Assembly (NCBI RefSeq): GCF_003344625.1
Contig: NZ_QPKJ02000005.1
Location: forward strand, 248,001 to 312,000
Direction: 5' to 3'
From: Solirubrobacter deserti
Lineage (GTDB): Bacteria; Actinomycetota; Thermoleophilia; Solirubrobacterales; Solirubrobacteraceae
Length of the DNA: 64,000 bases
Shown here: piece by piece, positions 60,992 to 64,000 of the stretch
How the letters are laid out: each line of letters opens with the position of its first letter
Numbering within the stretch: the first letter of the stretch is position 1
Translations under genes and position numbers: made by a program
The notes under the pieces: model-generated
Seen by the model: only the letters and a program-made list of their open reading frames with translations
Databases searched by the model: none
What the model was told of the DNA's origin: nothing

Positions 60992-62036
60992 GCGGCCGAT
61001 CACACAGGCCGTGACCCCCGCCACCGCAGCCATGGATGGCGTTCGGCTGCTCTCCCACCGGCCGTCCGTCCTCTACAAGGTCGAGCACCTTGCGTCAGAG
61101 CCCGCCGCGGGCGACATCGCCGTCGAGGGTCTGCTGATCGCCGGTCCGGGCTGGGACGAGCGCCTGCGGTCGGTCATCAAGGCGCTGTCGATCTCCGAGC
61201 GCGCGTGCCTGTTCGCGGTGCGCCTGGCCGACGAGCAGAGCCTCCCCGTCCCCGCCGAGACGCTGCTCGATCGCACGCGCACGGACTGGTTTCCCGAGTT
61301 CCTCTCGCACGGCCGGATGCGCCCGCACTTCCAGCCGATCGTCGACCTGCGCAGCGGCCTCCCGTACGGCCGCGAGGCGCTGATGCGCGGGATGCTGGGC
61401 ACGGTCGAGCTGCGCGGCGCCGAGCTGCTGGCCGCCGCCGAGGCCCACGACGCGCTGTTCTCCTTCGACTACCGGGCGCGCACCGCCGCCCTCGAGGTCG
61501 GGCTGCCGCTGCTGCCGCCGGGCGAGATCCTGTTCGTCAACCTCGACCCGCGCGCGTCGCTGGACGTCGAGTCCTCGATGCGCACGACGTGGCCGGTCGT
61601 CGGCCGCCTGGGCGCCGACCCGTCGCGGTTGTGCCTGGAGATCGTCAAGCCCGAGCGCTGCCTGGACCGCGACCTGCTGGAGGCGATGGTCCGCGAGCAC
61701 CGCAAGCGCGGCGCGCTGGTCGCGCTCGACGATCTCTCCGGCGGCCCGGACTCGCTGGCCTGCCTGGAGCTGCTCAAGCCCGACGTGGCCAAGATCGACA
61801 CCGCGCTGACCGCCGGCATCCAGCACTCGGTCGCGCGCCGCGCGCTGGTCAAGGCGCTCGTGGCCTGCGCGCACGAGCTGGGCGCGAAGGTCGTCGCCGA
61901 GGGCGTCGAGCGCGTGGACGAGTTCCGCGCGATGGCCGAGCTCGGCGTGGATCTCGGGCAGGGCTTCTACTTCGGACAGCCGACGGAGAAGCCGATGGCG
62001 GTCGAGCCCCGGCTCGTCCGGCCTACCGCACTCTGA
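60990..62036 (+). CDS. EAL-domain protein (probable c-di-GMP phosphodiesterase)
   Basis: The product has 348 residues from a TTG at 60990; the ATG at 61032 is a possible alternative start. The N-terminal ~100 residues are unclassified. EAL domain ~108-335: FQPIVDL, EALMRG at the EAL position, FVNLDP (Asn), LEIVKPE, LVALDDLSGG (Asp-Asp), VAKIDTAL (Lys), and VVAEGVE (Glu). The main catalytic residues look intact, although DDLSGG replaces the usual DDFGTG. It would lower c-di-GMP and so could oppose the riboswitch at 30912-30990. The 3' end overlaps the convergent secreted protein gene by 14 bases. Confidence 0.88.
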   Translation: MRPITQAVTPATAAMDGVRLLSHRPSVLYKVEHLASEPAAGDIAVEGLLIAGPGWDERLRSVIKALSISERACLFAVRLADEQSLPVPAETLLDRTRTDWFPEFLSHGRMRPHFQPIVDLRSGLPYGREALMRGMLGTVELRGAELLAAAEAHDALFSFDYRARTAALEVGLPLLPPGEILFVNLDPRASLDVESSMRTTWPVVGRLGADPSRLCLEIVKPERCLDRDLLEAMVREHRKRGALVALDDLSGGPDSLACLELLKPDVAKIDTALTAGIQHSVARRALVKALVACAHELGAKVVAEGVERVDEFRAMAELGVDLGQGFYFGQPTEKPMAVEPRLVRPTAL

Positions 62037-63051
62037 GCGCGACGCTCGCGTAGCCGGCGACCTTCAGGCGCATCGTCTGCGGCGCGCGGCGCTCGAGCGA
62101 CGCGCGCGCCGCCCGGCTGAGCTTGAGCGTCAACCGCTTGGTGCCGTTCGGGCGCACCGAGACGCGCCCGCTCGCGACCCGCTTGCCCGCGCGGGTGAGC
62201 GTGACCGGCAGCGTGCACGTCTGCGTCAGCGGGCAGCGCGCGGTGAGCGTCAGCGTGCCGGCCTTCGAGACGCGCGGGCGGCTCGGGATGCGCAGGAACG
62301 AGCGCGTCGTGTAGCGCGCCTCCTGCTCGCCGAGGATCTCCAGCTCACCCGTCGGTGCCGGGGCGGGCGGGCGCACGTGCGGGCCCTGCACCGTCGGGTT
62401 CTCGAAGGTCATCGGCCAGGTCGCGACCGCGTGGTTGCCGGCGGCGTCGGTCACCAGCAGCACCAGGTCCGCCTGCTCGCCGTTGAAGCGGGCCGTGTCG
62501 AAGCGCAGCGTCTGCGTCCCGCGCGCGGGGCAGTCGACGCCCAGCGCGCGGTCGATCGTCGCGTCCGCGGGGGTGAGCTCGGTGCAGGCGCCGAAGGCGG
62601 CGGAGGCGACCGGCTGCCCGTCGATCGTCGCGACCACCCGTTCCAGTCCCACGCCGGCGTCGGCCGCGCTGACCGGCAGTTCCAGCGTCCCGCTCGCCCG
62701 GCTCGGCCGCGGGACCTCCAGCGTGGGCGCCGTGTCGTCGGTCACCGTCAGGGCCGCCGAGCGCAGCTCGATCGTCTCGGCCTCCAGCAGCAGCTCGCGT
62801 CCGCTCGCCGGCCCGGAGAACACGCCTTCGGCCGGGCCGTCCAGGCGCTCGAGCTCGCGGCCGGCGGTCGCGACGAACCGCCCCGTGACCTTCCGCTCGT
62901 AGCTCACGTGCGTGAGGTCCGCGGGCACCGTCAGCCGCAGCGAGGCCCCCGTCATGGGCTGGCTCGCCCGGAACGTGACCTCAGCGCCCTGCGCCGGCGC
63001 GGCGACGGCGAGCGCTGACAACGCGACGAGACCCACCAACGACCGGTGCAT
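62023..63051 (-). CDS. secreted beta-rich protein with C-terminal Cys-containing module
   Basis: The product has 342 residues with an ATG at 63051 and a signal peptide (MHRSLVGLVALSALAVAAPA). Ig-like repeats include LRLTVPADLTHVSYERKVTG, APTLEVPRPSRASGTLELPV and VVATIDGQPVASAAFGACTE. A PPAPAPT linker and a C-terminal module (LTLTARCPLTQTCTLPVTLT, KLSRAARASLERRAPQTMRL) follow, related in style to those of the other secreted proteins here. It may be exported to the surface. Function unknown. Confidence 0.7.
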   Translation of the reverse strand: MHRSLVGLVALSALAVAAPAQGAEVTFRASQPMTGASLRLTVPADLTHVSYERKVTGRFVATAGRELERLDGPAEGVFSGPASGRELLLEAETIELRSAALTVTDDTAPTLEVPRPSRASGTLELPVSAADAGVGLERVVATIDGQPVASAAFGACTELTPADATIDRALGVDCPARGTQTLRFDTARFNGEQADLVLLVTDAAGNHAVATWPMTFENPTVQGPHVRPPAPAPTGELEILGEQEARYTTRSFLRIPSRPRVSKAGTLTLTARCPLTQTCTLPVTLTRAGKRVASGRVSVRPNGTKRLTLKLSRAARASLERRAPQTMRLKVAGYASVALRVR

Positions 63052-63097
63052 CTCAGGAACCTAGCGCGTGGGTAGATCGTTAGCCTTGGACTTCGGT

Positions 63098-63535
63098 ATG
63101 GCACAAGAGCGGGATCTGTTCGCGAATTTCGAGCGCATGCGGCGCCAGATGGACGAGTTGTTCGACCGCGGCTTCGCGCCGCAGCGCCGCGGCGGCTTCT
63201 CGCCCGCGGTCGACGTGTTCTACGCCAGCGACCCGCCGCGGGCGATCGTGCGCGCCGACCTCGCCGGCATCGACCCCGGCCAGGTGTCGCTCGAGGTCCG
63301 CGGCCGCGAGCTGCTGCTCTCCGGCCAGCGGGAGGCCGAGCCGCCCTCCGACGACCGCGTTTACCAGCAGATGGAGATCGAGCGCGGGCCGTTCCGGCGC
63401 GTCGTCGCGCTCGGCGCCGAGGTGGACGCGGACGCCGCCGACGCCACCTACGAGGACGGCATCCTCACCGTCGAGCTCCCGTTGAGCCGCCCGTCGCGCC
63501 CCCAGACCGTCCCCATCCGCGGGACGGAGCGGTGA
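63098..63535 (+). CDS. Hsp20/alpha-crystallin small heat-shock protein
   Basis: The product has 145 residues starting at ATG 63098 (an upstream in-frame GTG at 63068 is less likely; TAGCCT lies 12 bases before the ATG). The alpha-crystallin domain runs from FSPAVDVFYASDPPRAIVRA through LRGRELLLSGQ-like strands to the C-terminal DGILTVELPLSRPSRPQTVP. It holds unfolding proteins for refolding or degradation. It overlaps lon by 4 bases (GTGA), a sensible quality-control pairing. Confidence 0.92.
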   Translation: MAQERDLFANFERMRRQMDELFDRGFAPQRRGGFSPAVDVFYASDPPRAIVRADLAGIDPGQVSLEVRGRELLLSGQREAEPPSDDRVYQQMEIERGPFRRVVALGAEVDADAADATYEDGILTVELPLSRPSRPQTVPIRGTER

Positions 63536-64000
63536 GCGCCGTCGAGGACGAACTCCCGCAGGGGCTGCCCGACCGGCTTCCGGTCCTCCCGCTCCGCGAC
63601 ACGGTCACCTACCCGGACACGCTGACGCCGCTGGCCGTCGGCCAGGAGCGCTCCATCCAGCTCGTCAACGACGTGCTCACGGGCGACCGCATGCTCGTGA
63701 TGCTCGGCTCCCAGGACCCGGACCTCGACACGCCCGGGCCCGACCAGCTGCACACGGTCGGCGTCGCGGGCGTGGTCGCGCGCATGCTCAAGGTGCCGGA
63801 CGGGTCGCTGCGGATCCTCGTCCAGGCCGGCCAGCGGGTGAAGGTCGACGAGTGGGTGGGCGAGGAGCCCTACCTGGTCGCGAAGGTGTCCGAGCTGCCC
63901 GACGAGGTGGAGGAAGGGCCCGAGCTGACCGCGCTGATGCGCAACGTGCAGCAGACGTTCACGCGCATCATCGACGAGGTCCCGTATCTGCCCGAAGAGC
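63532..64000 (+). CDS. lon: ATP-dependent protease La, N-terminal part (runs off the right edge)
   Basis: 156 codons are visible. The GTG at 63532 overlaps the Hsp20 stop. LPDRLPVLPLRDTVTYPDTL, TPLAVGQERSIQL is the Lon substrate-binding (LON) domain opening; GRVxxMLKVPDGSLRILVQA-type (VVARMLKVPDGSLRILVQAG) follows. The AAA and protease domains lie outside the window. Lon degrades misfolded and regulatory proteins. Confidence 0.93.
   Translation, partial: MSAVEDELPQGLPDRLPVLPLRDTVTYPDTLTPLAVGQERSIQLVNDVLTGDRMLVMLGSQDPDLDTPGPDQLHTVGVAGVVARMLKVPDGSLRILVQAGQRVKVDEWVGEEPYLVAKVSELPDEVEEGPELTALMRNVQQTFTRIIDEVPYLPEE

Overview
The window is a high-GC chromosomal segment. Short intergenic gaps, many GTG/TTG starts, ATGA/GTGA start-stop overlaps, leaderless -10 boxes (TAGNNT 6-10 nt before the start codon) and many secreted proteins with Thr-Pro linkers suggest an actinobacterium of the Thermoleophilia (Solirubrobacter/Conexibacter-like). 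That placement is an inference from style and gene content, not from a marker search. The window holds about 60 protein genes, one tRNA, an SRP RNA, and two regulatory RNAs that look like riboswitches.

Layout. 0-4.3 kb: a DrrA-type ABC ATPase (cut by the left edge), a DUF4097 protein and a ribbon-helix-helix (RHH) regulator whose promoter contains a neat palindromic operator, then single genes and tRNA-Val(CAC). 4.3-14.3 kb: a two-component pair, a serine hydrolase, a secreted beta-propeller protein, a LuxR/AAA regulator, an ArsR-SRPBCC pair and a HAD phosphatase, closed by two REP-like palindromes. 14.3-36.3 kb: a large exopolysaccharide/cell-surface glycan locus with two epimerases, a CpsB-type phosphatase, two tandem DegT aminotransferases, an FkbM methyltransferase, a nucleotidyltransferase, a Wzx-like flippase, four glycosyltransferases, two O-antigen-ligase-like proteins, a Wzz/BY-kinase, a polyprenyl glycosylphosphotransferase and two secreted glycoside-hydrolase-like proteins. 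One of these hydrolases is preceded by a convincing cyclic-di-GMP-I riboswitch. 36.3-42.6 kb: an ECF sigma factor divergent from a cell-wall/anti-sigma-like protein, a large-type SRP RNA, a membrane glycosyltransferase-like protein, then dnaX-ybaB-recR. 42.6-48.4 kb: an operon of secreted proteins sharing a C-terminal module, then lysC-asd. 48.4-57 kb: a succinate dehydrogenase of the type that uses an HdrB-like CCG subunit, a site-2 protease, malate dehydrogenase and small regulators. 57-64 kb: a candidate alkali-metal-ion riboswitch in front of an antiporter operon (NhaD/ArsB-like, CBS, NhaA, then an MBL hydrolase), an EAL phosphodiesterase, another secreted protein, Hsp20 and the start of lon.

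How they fit together. The 15.9-34 kb genes cover every step of Wzx/Wzy-type polysaccharide assembly: sugar-nucleotide making, lipid-linked initiation, chain growth, flipping, polymerisation and length control. The riboswitch ties a secreted hydrolase in this locus to the second messenger c-di-GMP, and an EAL protein at 61-62 kb could degrade that messenger. The antiporter operon appears to be switched by its own leader RNA, with the promoter overlapping the stop codon of the preceding gene. No CRISPR array, insertion sequence, prophage or complete toxin-antitoxin pair was seen.
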